Numbered from the stretch's first letter, positions 54,522-63,302 are shown. The stretch is DNA of 64,000 bases from CAVTQY01 sp963736975 (GCA_963736975.1 CAVTQY010000001.1:2542001-2606000), one strand, 5' to 3'. Program-made: numbers and translations. Notes: a model not told the origin generated them from the sequence alone.

Positions 54522-55579
54522 CCTCTCAGGATCTCCTCAATCAACTCCTCTGTGGTGCGCGGACCAAGCAAACGACTGAGATGATCCGAGATCCTGACCG
54601 GAGGGCCGGTTTTGACAATTCCAACCAACTGCAATTGAATGTGGTCACGGAGACGACCAAGAGGTAAGAGCTCAATAATTGCTTCGGGCGCTCCATCGGT
54701 TTGAGCCAGTCCACTGCGGAGACGTCCCAGATGCACTGTACGCCCCCAGCCGGTATTATCCGGCGTGTCTGGAATCTGCCGAAAGAAGTCACACCGCCAA
54801 GCCTCTAGGGCCGTGGGGGCGCCCATCTTGATCCCGGTTTTCGCGAGTTCCTCAAGAGCTATATCGGTCCGAAGCTCAACGAGAAACTCACCGCTAGCGT
54901 AGTCAAGACCGAGCACATCTCTCACATTATCGGCAACCGTTTGCTGGGAGCAAACTCCTAACAAGGTCAGCCAGTCTGGATCGGCCCGAGTGATAAACAC
55001 GACAAACTCGTTACGACCGATCTGAGCGGCGGAATCGAGATGCTGTCTGAAACCAGTGGCTATATCCTCCATCGCTTGTTCCGGTCGTGCTGATTGGTCA
55101 AGAGGACCAAGCATTAACTTAACACTCTCAACATAATCGCGGCTGAACACCAAACGCCCTTCCCGCTGCCAAGTCACGTGATCCTGAGGAAAGAAAAAGG
55201 AGTATTTCACAACTAAGGCAATCGCGGTCGACATACCAGCAGTTATTTGGCGCCGAAAGAACAACTCCTTGTATCGCTGAGCTAGTTGCTGATTAAAAAC
55301 TTCCTTTGCTCGCCTCCCATCCCGGTCGGGCAGGTTGCCGTGCATTTTGGCACATGCTTCGAGGAATGTACGGCAGTCCGCACGCGGCACATATTGGCCC
55401 GAGAGCGCTGCTGCCAAGTTTGCCAGCACGACTTGGCCACGCTGCTCTTTCGCGAGGTCGCCGAGGAACCTTCCGGCTGAAGCCAGTAGACCAGTTCTGC
55501 CAAGCCGGCTGCCCACTTGGTCAGCTCCCTCTCTTGGTCGCTGAACGCGATCGTATGTTACGAGGAGGGCGTCAGTCAA
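54515..55579 (-). CDS. Unknown first protein of the cassette, 354 aa
   Basis: No domain recognised. A helical N-terminal part (RFLGDLAKEQRGQVVL) is followed by an alpha/beta region with EFVVFITRADPDWLT and LVELRTDIALEELAK. The start is uncertain: TTG 55579 is the first usable codon, and a stop precedes the frame by 10 codons, so up to 10 more residues may exist. It is the first gene of the cassette, so any promoter lies in 55580-55689, where none was clear. Confidence 0.6.
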   Translation of the reverse strand: MTDALLVTYDRVQRPREGADQVGSRLGRTGLLASAGRFLGDLAKEQRGQVVLANLAAALSGQYVPRADCRTFLEACAKMHGNLPDRDGRRAKEVFNQQLAQRYKELFFRRQITAGMSTAIALVVKYSFFFPQDHVTWQREGRLVFSRDYVESVKLMLGPLDQSARPEQAMEDIATGFRQHLDSAAQIGRNEFVVFITRADPDWLTLLGVCSQQTVADNVRDVLGLDYASGEFLVELRTDIALEELAKTGIKMGAPTALEAWRCDFFRQIPDTPDNTGWGRTVHLGRLRSGLAQTDGAPEAIIELLPLGRLRDHIQLQLVGIVKTGPPVRISDHLSRLLGPRTTEELIEEILRGW

Positions 55580-55689
55580 TCGTATGGGATCAGGATGACG
55601 TAACCATCAATGACATCGCGGTCCTAACAAGCGGCTTGGGACATAGGTGAGCTCCCGGGAACGTTGCAGCGTGCTATCGAGTGTGTTTG

Positions 55690-56025
55690 CTAGCGTTCGG
55701 TTTCGTCGGTGTCGGGCTCGACCTCGATATCCGGGCCGATCGTGTCGGCATCGTCCTCGAGGTCGCCTGCATCTTCGATGACGTCCTCCTCGGCCTCGTC
55801 CTCCACGCCCTCGACCTCGATATCCGCCTCCTCGACGCCGGGAGCGGGAACCGGCTTCTTCGGGCGCTTCTCCTCCGCCACGTTGCCGCTCGGCCGGCGC
55901 ACGCGCGGTTGCTCGGTCGGCTGCTCCGTGCCGCATTTCGGGCAAATCGTCGGCGAGCGGCCGAGGTCGTAGAAGCGCGTGTTGCAGGCCACGCAGACGC
56001 GCTTGGTGCCGAGTTCTGGCTTCAT
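55690..56025 (-). CDS. FYDLN-acid family protein (TIGR02300)
   Basis: 111 residues of unknown function, conserved in alphaproteobacteria. N-terminal zinc-ribbon-like CVACNTRFYDLGRSPTICPKCG (two CxxC), with the FYDLN-type motif, then a long acidic tail (EDEAEEDVIED). Start at 56025 fits the GAGG upstream. It is divergent from aroA, the usual family context. Confidence 0.9.
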   Translation of the reverse strand: MKPELGTKRVCVACNTRFYDLGRSPTICPKCGTEQPTEQPRVRRPSGNVAEEKRPKKPVPAPGVEEADIEVEGVEDEAEEDVIEDAGDLEDDADTIGPDIEVEPDTDETER

Positions 56026-56128
56026 GCCGGGACCTCGTGTCGGAAAGCCGGCGCCCATGCCATCGGGCACCCGCGGTGTCAAATGCATCTTGTTGGGAAC
56101 CCGGCACGCGCCGTGATAAGCGGCCCTG

Positions 56129-57469
56129 ATGGATGCACCTTCGATCCACAAGCTGCTGTCGCGCCGCACCGGCGCCCCTCTCTCCGGCCGGACGGCCGTT
56201 CCGGGTGACAAGTCGATCAGCCATCGCGCCCTGATGTTCGGCGCGTTGGCGGTGGGGGCGACGCACATCTCCGGCCTGTTGGAGGGCGAGGACGTGCTGC
56301 GCACCGCCGCGGCAATGCGGGCGCTGGGCGCCGAGGTCACACATGCGCGCGACGGCACCTGGTGCGTGGCGGGCCGCGGCATCGGCGGCCTGACCGAGCC
56401 TGCGGATGTGCTGGACATGGGCAATTCCGGCACTGCCGCCCGGCTGCTCTGCGGCATCCTGGCGAGCCACCCGCTGTTCTCGGTCATGACCGGCGACGCC
56501 AGTCTGCGATCCAGGCCGATGCGGCGGGTAATCGACCCGCTGTCCGCTTGCGGCGCCCGCTTCCTGGCGCGGCAGGGTGGTCGCCTGCCGCTGGCGATCG
56601 AAGGCGCGCGCGAGGCGCTGCCATTCGACTATCGCGTGCCGGTGCCCTCCGCCCAGGTGAAATCGGCTGTGCTATTGGCCGGGCTTAACGCGCCGGGCAT
56701 CAGCCGTGTCGAGGAGCCGGTTGCCACGCGCGATCACAGCGAAAACATGCTTCGCCATTTCGGCGCCGAGATCGCGGTCGAGGCCGCCGGGGCCGGGCGG
56801 GTGATAACGCTGCGCGGCCAGCCGGAACTGCTGGCTGCTGATGTCTCGGTCCCCGGCGATCCATCCTCCGCTGCATTTCCCCTCGTGGCGGCCCTGATCG
56901 TGCCGGGCTCGGAGATTGTGCTTGAGGCGGTCGGGCTCAATCCGCTGCGCACCGGCCTGCTCGCCACACTCGCGGAGATGGGCGCGGACGTGACGGTGGA
57001 GAACCGCCGCACCGAAGGCGGCGAACCGGTCGGCGATCTGCGCGTGCGGCACGGCACTTTACGCGGCGTCGAGGTGCCGCCCGAGCGCGCGCCGAGTATG
57101 ATCGACGAATATCCGGTGCTGGCCGTGGCTGCTGCCTATGCCGAGGGGACCACGCGCATGCGGGGGTTGGCGGAGTTGCGGGTGAAAGAAAGCGATCGCC
57201 TGAGCGCGACCGCGGCGTCGCTCGCCACCGCCGGTGCGCGGGTAGAGATCACCGGCGACGATCTGGTCGTCCATGGCGCCGGGCATCCGCCCGAAGGCGG
57301 TGGGATAGTCGCGACTCACATGGACCATCGCATCGCGATGAGCGCGCTGGTCCTCGGCCTGGCGACGATCGAGCCGGTCGGCGTAGACGATGCGTCGTTC
57401 ATCGACACCAGCTTTCCCGGCTTCGTTACCATCATGAACCGGCTGGGCGCGTCTTTGGGGCCGGCGTGA
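56129..57469 (+). CDS. aroA: 3-phosphoshikimate 1-carboxyvinyltransferase (EPSP synthase)
   Basis: Sixth step of the shikimate pathway: transfers enolpyruvyl from PEP to shikimate-3-phosphate. 446 residues. N-terminal PGDKSISHRALM, LDMGNSGTAARLL and RVKESDRL are the family signatures; all are intact. GTGA overlap with cmk. Probable class II enzyme (GNSGT and KESD patterns); class is not resolved further here. Confidence 0.96.
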   Translation: MDAPSIHKLLSRRTGAPLSGRTAVPGDKSISHRALMFGALAVGATHISGLLEGEDVLRTAAAMRALGAEVTHARDGTWCVAGRGIGGLTEPADVLDMGNSGTAARLLCGILASHPLFSVMTGDASLRSRPMRRVIDPLSACGARFLARQGGRLPLAIEGAREALPFDYRVPVPSAQVKSAVLLAGLNAPGISRVEEPVATRDHSENMLRHFGAEIAVEAAGAGRVITLRGQPELLAADVSVPGDPSSAAFPLVAALIVPGSEIVLEAVGLNPLRTGLLATLAEMGADVTVENRRTEGGEPVGDLRVRHGTLRGVEVPPERAPSMIDEYPVLAVAAAYAEGTTRMRGLAELRVKESDRLSATAASLATAGARVEITGDDLVVHGAGHPPEGGGIVATHMDHRIAMSALVLGLATIEPVGVDDASFIDTSFPGFVTIMNRLGASLGPA

Positions 57470-58149
57470 CGGCCCCCATCGTCGCTATTGACGGACCAGC
57501 GGCGGCGGGCAAGGGAACGCTCGCGCGTCGCCTGGCCGAAGCGCTCGGGCTGCCGCACCTGGATACCGGCCTGCTCTATAGGGCCGTCGGCCGCCGTGTG
57601 CTGGATGCCGGCGGCGATCCGTCCGATCCCGCCATAGCCGAAGCGGCGGCTCTGGCGCTCATCCCGGCCGACCTGGGCCGCGCCGACTTGCGGGGGCCGG
57701 ATGCGGACGCCGCTGCCGCGGCGGTTGCCGGCATCCCGGCGGTGCGGACGGCGCTGCTCGCTTTTCAGCGTGGGTTCGGCGCCGCCGGTGCGGTGCTGGA
57801 CGGGCGGGATATTGGCACGGTGATCTTTCCGGATGCGCCGGTGAAGCTGTTTGTCACCGCGAGCCTCGCCGCCCGCGCCCGCCGCCGCTGGCTCGAGTTG
57901 CACGCCCGCGGCGTTGCGGCCAGCCCGGAGGCAGTGGAAGCCGACATGCGCGCGCGTGACGCGGCGGACGCGGCCCGGGCCGCTGCCCCGCTGCGACCCG
58001 CGCCGGGCGCCATGATCCTGGACACGACGGAGCTGGACCCTGACCAGACGTTCGCCACGGCGTTGGCGGAGGTGCTCCGCCTGCTCCGCAGGGGAGCGTT
58101 TCGCCCTGGCGCTTGCGGGGGGAAAGGGAGGGGGGAAGGGACGGTGTGA
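57466..58149 (+). CDS. cmk: Cytidylate kinase
   Basis: Phosphorylates CMP/dCMP. 227 residues. P-loop IDGPAAAGKGTLARRLAE and DGRDIGTVIFPDA are diagnostic. Starts at GTG overlapping the aroA stop (GTGA). The C-terminal 24 or so residues (LRRGAFRPGACGGKGRGEGTV) are encoded by a GC-rich repeat-like stretch and are unlikely to be part of the fold. Confidence 0.95.
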   Translation: MTAPIVAIDGPAAAGKGTLARRLAEALGLPHLDTGLLYRAVGRRVLDAGGDPSDPAIAEAAALALIPADLGRADLRGPDADAAAAAVAGIPAVRTALLAFQRGFGAAGAVLDGRDIGTVIFPDAPVKLFVTASLAARARRRWLELHARGVAASPEAVEADMRARDAADAARAAAPLRPAPGAMILDTTELDPDQTFATALAEVLRLLRRGAFRPGACGGKGRGEGTV

Positions 58150-58174
58150 CGAAACCGGGGCGGTTGGGCTGCCA

Positions 58175-58228
58175 TCCTCACCCGCCACGCTGCGGCTGCG
58201 AGCTCTCCCGCGGGTTGGGTGAGGTGAT
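58175..58228. repeat. REP-like palindrome between cmk and rpsA
   Basis: ATCCTCACCC at the left is mirrored by GGGTGAGGTGAT at the right, with CTCTCCCGCGGG in the centre. Same style as the other GC-rich palindromes in the window. It may terminate cmk transcription before the rpsA promoter. Confidence 0.55.
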
Positions 58229-58301
58229 CGTGTGCCTTGCGGGAGTGGCGCTGAGGTAACGTAGCCGTGAACCGACAGCCGAGAGCGGAAGCCGCTTCTA
58301 C

Positions 58302-58329
58302 TTGACTTGGCGGGTTCGGGGCGTATTTG
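58302..58329 (+). promoter_or_regulatory. Possible rpsA promoter
   Basis: TTGACT at 58302-58307 with TATTTG at 58324-58329, spacer 16 bases, in the 330-base gap upstream of rpsA. The -35 match is good, the -10 weak. It gives a leader of about 140 bases. No Shine-Dalgarno precedes the ATG at 58479, as is common for S1 genes. Confidence 0.35.
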
Positions 58330-58478
58330 TCCCCTATCACGCGTGATGCGCGTGTATCCGCCGCAATCTCCCATTGGCCCGCGGTCCGCCGCGGGCAAGT
58401 CGTGTTTCCGGAGAGGAACGCGCATATCAGAACGGCCTCCGGTAGCGAACCGGGATCGTCACGGAACCAACTCACCTC

Positions 58479-60221
58479 ATGGCAGCATCCGCCACCGCCC
58501 GTGCCCTCGAACCAACCCAGGACCATTTCAGAGGCGAGAATTTCTCCGCCTTGCTCGACGAGACGCTAGGACGCGACTCCGGTTTCGACGGGTCCGTCGT
58601 TACCGGGCGGATCCTTCGCCTGACCGAGGATGTCGCGGTTGTCGATGTCGGTCTGAAGTCCGAGGGACGCGTCGCGCTGAAGGAATTCGGCGCGCCCGGC
58701 AGCAAGCCCGACATCAAGTCGGGCGATCTCGTCGATCTCTACGTGGAACGCTACGAGGACAAGGACGGCTCGATCGTGCTGTCGCGCGAGAAGGCGCGCC
58801 GCGAGGAAGCCTGGTCCAGCCTGGAGAAGGCGTTCGAAACCTCCCAGCGCGTGAACGGCACGATCTACGGCCGGGTGAAGGGCGGCTTCACCGTCGATCT
58901 CGGCGGCGCCGTGGCCTTCCTGCCCGGCTCACAGGTGGATATCCGGCCGGTCCGCGATGTCACTCCGCTGATGGGCTCGCCGCAGCCGTTCCAGATCCTC
59001 AAAATGGACCGGGCACGGGGCAACATTGTGGTGTCCCGCCGCGCCGTGCTGGAAGAGACCCGCGCCGAGCAGCGCAGCGAGCTGATCCAGGGCCTCAAGG
59101 AAGGCCAGATCCTCGATGGCGTGGTGAAGAACATCACCGACTACGGCGCTTTCGTCGATCTCGGCGGCGTCGATGGGCTGCTGCATGTCACCGACATCGC
59201 CTGGCGGCGGATCAATCACCCGAACGAAGCGCTGCAGATCGGCCAGCAGGTGAAGGTGCAGGTGATCCGCTTCAATCCGGAGACCCAACGCATCAGCCTA
59301 GGGATGAAACAGCTCGAGGCCGATCCGTGGGAAGGCGTGGCGGCGAAATATCCGCCTGGAGCCAAGTACACCGGCCGCGTCACCAACATCACCGATTACG
59401 GCGCCTTCGTGGAGCTGGAACCGGGCGTGGAGGGGCTAGTCCACGTCTCCGAAATGTCCTGGACCAAGAAGAACGTCCATCCGGGCAAGATCGTCTCCAC
59501 CAGCCAGGAGGTGGAGGTGATGGTGCTGGACGTGGACGCGTCGAAGCGGCGTATCTCGCTCGGGCTGAAACAGGTTCAGCGGAACCCGTGGGAGCAGTTC
59601 GTCGATGAGCACCCGATCGGATCGGTGATCGAAGGCGAGATCCGGAACATCACCGAGTTCGGCCTGTTCATCGGCCTGTCGCCGGACATCGACGGCATGG
59701 TGCACATGTCGGATTTGTCCTGGGACGAGCAGGGCGAGACCGCGATCACAAAATACAACAAGGGCGATGTCATCAAAGCCAAGGTGCTGGACGTCGATGT
59801 GGAGAAGGAGCGCATCAGCCTCGGCATTAAACAGCTCAAAGACGATCCCGCCGCGTCGGTGTTGGATTCGGTCCACAAGGGCAGCGTAGTCACCTGCGTG
59901 GTGACCGCGGTGCAGGCGAACGGCATCGAGGTGAAGGTGGGCGACGTGCTCACCGGCTTTATCCGCCGGTCCGAGCTGGCGCGCGACAAGTCCGACCAGC
60001 GTCCGGACCGTTTCGCGGTGGGCGAGAAAGTGGATGCCAAGGTCACCGCAATCGACCGTGCTACCCGCAAGCTCCAGCTCACCATCAAGGGCAAGGAGAT
60101 GGAGGAGGAGAAGCAGGCGATGGCGGAATACGGCTCCTCCGATTCCGGCGCCTCGCTGGGCGACATCCTCGGGGCCGCGATCCGCCGCCGCAATCAACAG
60201 GCCCAATCGGAAAACGGGTGA
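58479..60221 (+). CDS. rpsA: 30S ribosomal protein S1
   Basis: 580 residues with six S1 RNA-binding repeats, seen as recurring GxV..I.DYGAFVDL and VEGLVHVSEMSW / VDGLLHVTDIAW blocks (about residues 40-470). Helps mRNAs with weak ribosome-binding sites bind the 30S subunit. Length and repeat number are normal. Lies in the conserved aroA-cmk-rpsA order. Confidence 0.96.
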   Translation: MAASATARALEPTQDHFRGENFSALLDETLGRDSGFDGSVVTGRILRLTEDVAVVDVGLKSEGRVALKEFGAPGSKPDIKSGDLVDLYVERYEDKDGSIVLSREKARREEAWSSLEKAFETSQRVNGTIYGRVKGGFTVDLGGAVAFLPGSQVDIRPVRDVTPLMGSPQPFQILKMDRARGNIVVSRRAVLEETRAEQRSELIQGLKEGQILDGVVKNITDYGAFVDLGGVDGLLHVTDIAWRRINHPNEALQIGQQVKVQVIRFNPETQRISLGMKQLEADPWEGVAAKYPPGAKYTGRVTNITDYGAFVELEPGVEGLVHVSEMSWTKKNVHPGKIVSTSQEVEVMVLDVDASKRRISLGLKQVQRNPWEQFVDEHPIGSVIEGEIRNITEFGLFIGLSPDIDGMVHMSDLSWDEQGETAITKYNKGDVIKAKVLDVDVEKERISLGIKQLKDDPAASVLDSVHKGSVVTCVVTAVQANGIEVKVGDVLTGFIRRSELARDKSDQRPDRFAVGEKVDAKVTAIDRATRKLQLTIKGKEMEEEKQAMAEYGSSDSGASLGDILGAAIRRRNQQAQSENG

Positions 60222-60244
60222 TCGAGAGCGGCTGACCGAACGCA

Positions 60245-61168
60245 GTGTCGCTCGAAACCGACCTGCTTATCGACAGGCGGCGTCTCAAGCGCCGCCTTGT
60301 CTTTTGGCGGGTGATCGCGGTGTTGGCCGCCGTCGTCGCCATCCTTGTCGGGATCAGGGGGCACGGGCTGTTGCCGGGCGGTGCCTACGTCGCGCGCTTG
60401 CCCGTCGATGGCATCATCACCGAGGATACGAAGCTTACGGGTGCGGTGCGGAAACTCGCAGACAATAAGGCGGTGCGCGCGCTGGTGGTTGCCGTCAACA
60501 GTCCGGGCGGCAGCGTGGCCGGGGGCGAGTCGCTGCATGATGCGATCGCCGCCGTGGCGGCGAAAAAGCCGGTCGTGGTGGTGATGGGCGGCTTGGCTGC
60601 TTCCGCCGCCTATATGATCTCCGTCCCGGCCGCGCGCATTTATGCGCTACCCGGCACTTTGACCGGCGATATCGGGGTATTTCTGCAAACCTTCGACATG
60701 GGCGGCCTGCTGGGTAAGGTCGGCATCGGCTCCGAGGTGATCAAATCCGGCCCGCTCAAGGACGAGCCGAATTTCATCACGCCGCTGACGCCGCAGGCGC
60801 ACGACATGCTGCAAGGCATCGTCGCGAACCTGTACGACCAGTTCGTCGGCATCGTGGCGGCCGGTCGTCACATGGACCCGGCAAAAGTCCGGCAATTGGC
60901 GGATGGCCGGCCCTATACCGGTGAACAGGCGCTGTCGCTTGGGCTGATCGATGCGATCGGCGGCGAGCAGGATGCCCGCGACTGGCTGGCGAAAACGAAG
61001 GGGATTGCGCGGGACCTGCCGGCTCGCACCGTCAGCACGGAGGGACTGGCTGCCCGGGCGTTCGATTCAAGCTTCGGCCAGATGTTGAACAATCTTTCGA
61101 AAATGGTTGTTTCACAATGGGTTATTCTTGACGCGGCGCAGGCTCTCTGGCAACCTTCCGGTCATTGA
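60245..61168 (+). CDS. sppA: Signal peptide peptidase SppA (short type)
   Basis: 307-residue membrane protease degrading cleaved signal peptides. N-terminal membrane helix FWRVIAVLAAVVAILVG, catalytic Ser in GGLAASAAYMI and general-base Lys in SGPLKDEP: the Ser-Lys dyad is intact. Start GTG 60245 lies 23 bases after rpsA. The 5' end overlaps a terminator-like hairpin (60272-60305), see separate note. Confidence 0.93.
   Translation: MSLETDLLIDRRRLKRRLVFWRVIAVLAAVVAILVGIRGHGLLPGGAYVARLPVDGIITEDTKLTGAVRKLADNKAVRALVVAVNSPGGSVAGGESLHDAIAAVAAKKPVVVVMGGLAASAAYMISVPAARIYALPGTLTGDIGVFLQTFDMGGLLGKVGIGSEVIKSGPLKDEPNFITPLTPQAHDMLQGIVANLYDQFVGIVAAGRHMDPAKVRQLADGRPYTGEQALSLGLIDAIGGEQDARDWLAKTKGIARDLPARTVSTEGLAARAFDSSFGQMLNNLSKMVVSQWVILDAAQALWQPSGH
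60272..60305 (+). terminator. Terminator-like hairpin inside the sppA 5' end
   Basis: GACAGGCGGCG (60272-60282) pairs with CGCCGCCTTGTC (60290-60301) with one bulge, loop TCTCAAG, followed by TTTT (60302-60305). It looks like an intrinsic terminator downstream of rpsA but lies within sppA codons for DRRRLKRRLVF. May attenuate read-through or be a coding coincidence. Confidence 0.4.
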
Positions 61169-61205
61169 ACGGGGAGTGGGACCGGGCCGGCTGTCCGGAC
61201 GGGGG

Positions 61206-61526
61206 ATGACAAAATCGGAGCTGATCGCCGACCTGGCGAGCGCGAACCCGCACCTGCGCGGTGGTGATATCGAGCTGATCGTCGCGACAATCTTCGATGA
61301 GATCAGCCGCGCCCTCTCGCGCGGGGAGCGGGTGGAGCTGCGCGGGTTCGGGGCTTTCACGATCAAGCGCCGGAATGCCCGCACCGGCCGCAACCCGCGT
61401 ACCGGCGAGGCTGTGCCAGTGGAAGAAAAAGTCGTGCCCTTTTTCAAGGCCGGAAAGGAGCTGCGAGAGCGGGTGAATGTGGGCACATCGGTCAAGCACA
61501 GCGCCGTCAGCCACGCAGCAGTCTGA
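61206..61526 (+). CDS. ihfB: Integration host factor beta subunit
   Basis: 106-residue DNA-bending protein of the HU/IHF family. MTKSELIADLA, IVATIFDEIS, and the beta-arm GRNPRTGEAVPVEEKVVPFFKAGKEL (key FKAGKEL) identify the beta subunit; Pro in RNPRTG is the intercalating residue. The chosen ATG follows GGGGGATG with an upstream extension discarded. Confidence 0.94.
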   Translation: MTKSELIADLASANPHLRGGDIELIVATIFDEISRALSRGERVELRGFGAFTIKRRNARTGRNPRTGEAVPVEEKVVPFFKAGKELRERVNVGTSVKHSAVSHAAV

Positions 61527-61538
61527 CTCCGAAGCCGC

Positions 61539-61835
61539 ATGCGCCTGCTGATTGCCGCGCCGTTCCTGCTGGTGCTGGTTCTGTTCGTGCTCTCCAACCG
61601 CGCTCCGGTGACAATCGGGCTCTGGCCCACAGATTATTCCTGGGACGTGCCGCTGTCGGTCGCGCTGCTGATCGCGGCAGGGATTGCATTCCTGTTCGGC
61701 GCATTGTTGGTGTGGATCACCGAACTCAATCAGCGTCGGCGGGCAAGGCGGGCAGAGGCGATGGTGCGACTGCTGGAAGAGCAGGTGCGGGAGCTGAAGG
61801 CTCGGCTGGCGCCGCCGCTGATGCCGCCGCCCTGA
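61539..61835 (+). CDS. lapA: LapA-domain inner-membrane protein (YciS-like)
   Basis: 98 residues: two membrane helices (LLIAAPFLLVLVLFVLSN and VALLIAAGIAFLFGALLVW) and a cytoplasmic coiled-coil tail. LapA and LapB in enterics control LpxC proteolysis; here no LapB gene is adjacent. Located after ihfB as in many alphaproteobacteria. Overlaps pyrF (TGATG). Confidence 0.85.
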   Translation: MRLLIAAPFLLVLVLFVLSNRAPVTIGLWPTDYSWDVPLSVALLIAAGIAFLFGALLVWITELNQRRRARRAEAMVRLLEEQVRELKARLAPPLMPPP

Positions 61836-62521
61836 TGGCCAGCCGGCTGATTGTGGCTCTGGACACCGCCGATCCGCAGCGTGCGCGCGACTGGGCGGGC
61901 GCGGTCGCGCCGCATTGCGGCCTGTTCAAGCTGGGGCTGGAGTTTTTCCTGGCGAACGGGCCGACAGGGGTGGCGGCGATCAGCGGCCGACCGGTTTTCC
62001 TCGATCTTAAGCTGCATGACATCCCGAACACCGTCGCCGGGGCAGTCCGTGCGGTGCTGGCTTTGGCCCCGCGAATGCTGACCCTGCACGCGGCCGGCGG
62101 CGCCGCGATGATCGAGGCAGCGCGCGCGGCGGTCGGATCGGCCGGACCGGCACGGCCCCTGTTGCTGGCGGTGACGGTGCTCACCAGCCTTGATGCGGCT
62201 GCGCTCGCCGCCACCGGGATCGCACAGGTGCCGGCGGAGCAGGTGCTGCGGCTGGGACGGCTTGCGCTCGCTGCCGGCGCCGACGGGCTGGTGTGCAGCC
62301 CGCACGAAGTGGCACGGCTGCGGGATGCGCTGGGGGACAAGCCGAAACTGGTCGTTCCCGGCATTCGTCCCGCCGGCGAGGATCGCGGCGACCAGGCAAG
62401 GGTGATGACGCCGGCCGAGGCAGTCGCCGCCGGGGCTGACTGGATCGTGGTCGGGCGGGCGATCACCAGTGCCGCAGACCCGGCCGCCGCTGCCGCTACG
62501 ATCGCTGCCGAAATCGCGTGA
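61835..62521 (+). CDS. pyrF: Orotidine 5'-phosphate decarboxylase
   Basis: 228 residues; last step of UMP synthesis. IVALDTADP, the catalytic DLKLHDIPNTV (Lys-Asp-Lys-Asp type network: D-x-K-x-x-D) and PGIRPAGEDRGDQARV are family signatures. Starts at ATG within the TGATG overlap with lapA. GTGA overlap with trpF. Confidence 0.96.
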   Translation: MASRLIVALDTADPQRARDWAGAVAPHCGLFKLGLEFFLANGPTGVAAISGRPVFLDLKLHDIPNTVAGAVRAVLALAPRMLTLHAAGGAAMIEAARAAVGSAGPARPLLLAVTVLTSLDAAALAATGIAQVPAEQVLRLGRLALAAGADGLVCSPHEVARLRDALGDKPKLVVPGIRPAGEDRGDQARVMTPAEAVAAGADWIVVGRAITSAADPAAAAATIAAEIA

Positions 62522-63144
62522 GCGTGCAGGTCAAAATTTGCGGCATCAACGATCCGGTGGCGTTCGACGCGGCCGCCGGCGCGAGGGCGGACTGGATCGG
62601 CTTCGTGTTCTTCCCGCCCTCGCCGCGTTGCGTGACCCCGGCGCAGGCGGCTGCGCTGTCCGCCTGCGGCATCGGCGGACCAGGCCGTGTCGGGCTGTTC
62701 GTCGAGCCGTCCGACGCGGACATCGCCGCCGTGCTGGCGGCGCTGTCTCTCGATGCCTTGCAGATCTATGCCGGGCCGGCGCGGGCGGCCGAGATACGCG
62801 CACGCGTCGGCCTGCCTGTCTGGCGGGCGGTCGGCATCGGCGCTGCGGCCGAGCTGCCAGCAGAGATGGAGGGCGCGGACCGGCTGGTGATCGAAGCCAA
62901 ACCCCCAGCCGGGGCGAGCCGGCCGGGCGGCAATGCGGCGCGCCTCGACTGGCCGCTGCTGACCGGCTGGCGTGCACCGGGCCCCTGGATGCTCGGCGGC
63001 GGCATGACGCCGGATACCGTCGCTGATGCGGTCGCGGCGAGCGGCGCGACGGCAGTCGATGTTTCCTCCGGCGTGGAGCGTTCGCCGGGGGTGAAGGACC
63101 CGGCGCTGATCCGCGCCTTCATTGCGCGGGCGCGCGGCGGGTGA
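62518..63144 (+). CDS. trpF: Phosphoribosylanthranilate isomerase
   Basis: 208 residues; third committed step of tryptophan synthesis. VKICGINDP (catalytic Cys), FVFFPPSPR, VGLFVEPS and the C-terminal VDVSSGVERSPGVKD with catalytic Asp are all present. GTG start overlaps the pyrF stop. Confidence 0.96.
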   Translation: MSVQVKICGINDPVAFDAAAGARADWIGFVFFPPSPRCVTPAQAAALSACGIGGPGRVGLFVEPSDADIAAVLAALSLDALQIYAGPARAAEIRARVGLPVWRAVGIGAAAELPAEMEGADRLVIEAKPPAGASRPGGNAARLDWPLLTGWRAPGPWMLGGGMTPDTVADAVAASGATAVDVSSGVERSPGVKDPALIRAFIARARGG

Positions 63145-63158
63145 CCTGATGGCGGCGG

Positions 63159-63302
63159 ATGGTCTCGCCTCCGGCGGTCTGTGGGTCGCCGAGGCGAATG
63201 CGCCGGCGTGTGGTGCGGCGAACCATCGAGCGCCACGGAGCGCCACTGGCCGACATCGCCATCGGCTGGGACGACCTCATTCCGCTGCGGTCGGTCCCTT
63301 GA
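63159..63302 (+). CDS. Possible small ORF or coding remnant (47 codons)
   Basis: An open frame from ATG 63159 ends ADIAIGWDDLIPLRSVP and overlaps the 3' end of phaR on the opposite strand. The composition looks coding, with an alternate start at 63198, but no family is recognised and no good ribosome-binding site is present. It may be the C-terminal piece of a lost gene. Confidence 0.25.
   Translation: MVSPPAVCGSPRRMRRRVVRRTIERHGAPLADIAIGWDDLIPLRSVP

Larger units (their letters stand above)
48608..55689. mobile_element. Candidate genomic island with four-gene cassette
   Basis: Four minus-strand genes with lower GC than flanking DNA: hand count 32 of 60 in 49081-49140 against 42 of 60 in 56221-56280. 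It lies between a truncated TPP-gene stub and the conserved FYDLN-aroA-rpsA block. No integrase, transposase or flanking direct repeat was seen, so mobility is unproven and the exact ends are unknown. Confidence 0.5.

Noticed and set aside
55580..56128. Search for a tRNA gene as an island attachment site next to the FYDLN gene
   Set aside because: No cloverleaf or TTCGANTC-type arm was found on either strand.
61726..63246. 506-codon open frame opposite pyrF and trpF
   Set aside because: Both sense genes carry catalytic motifs; the antisense frame is Ala/Arg-rich and lacks domains.
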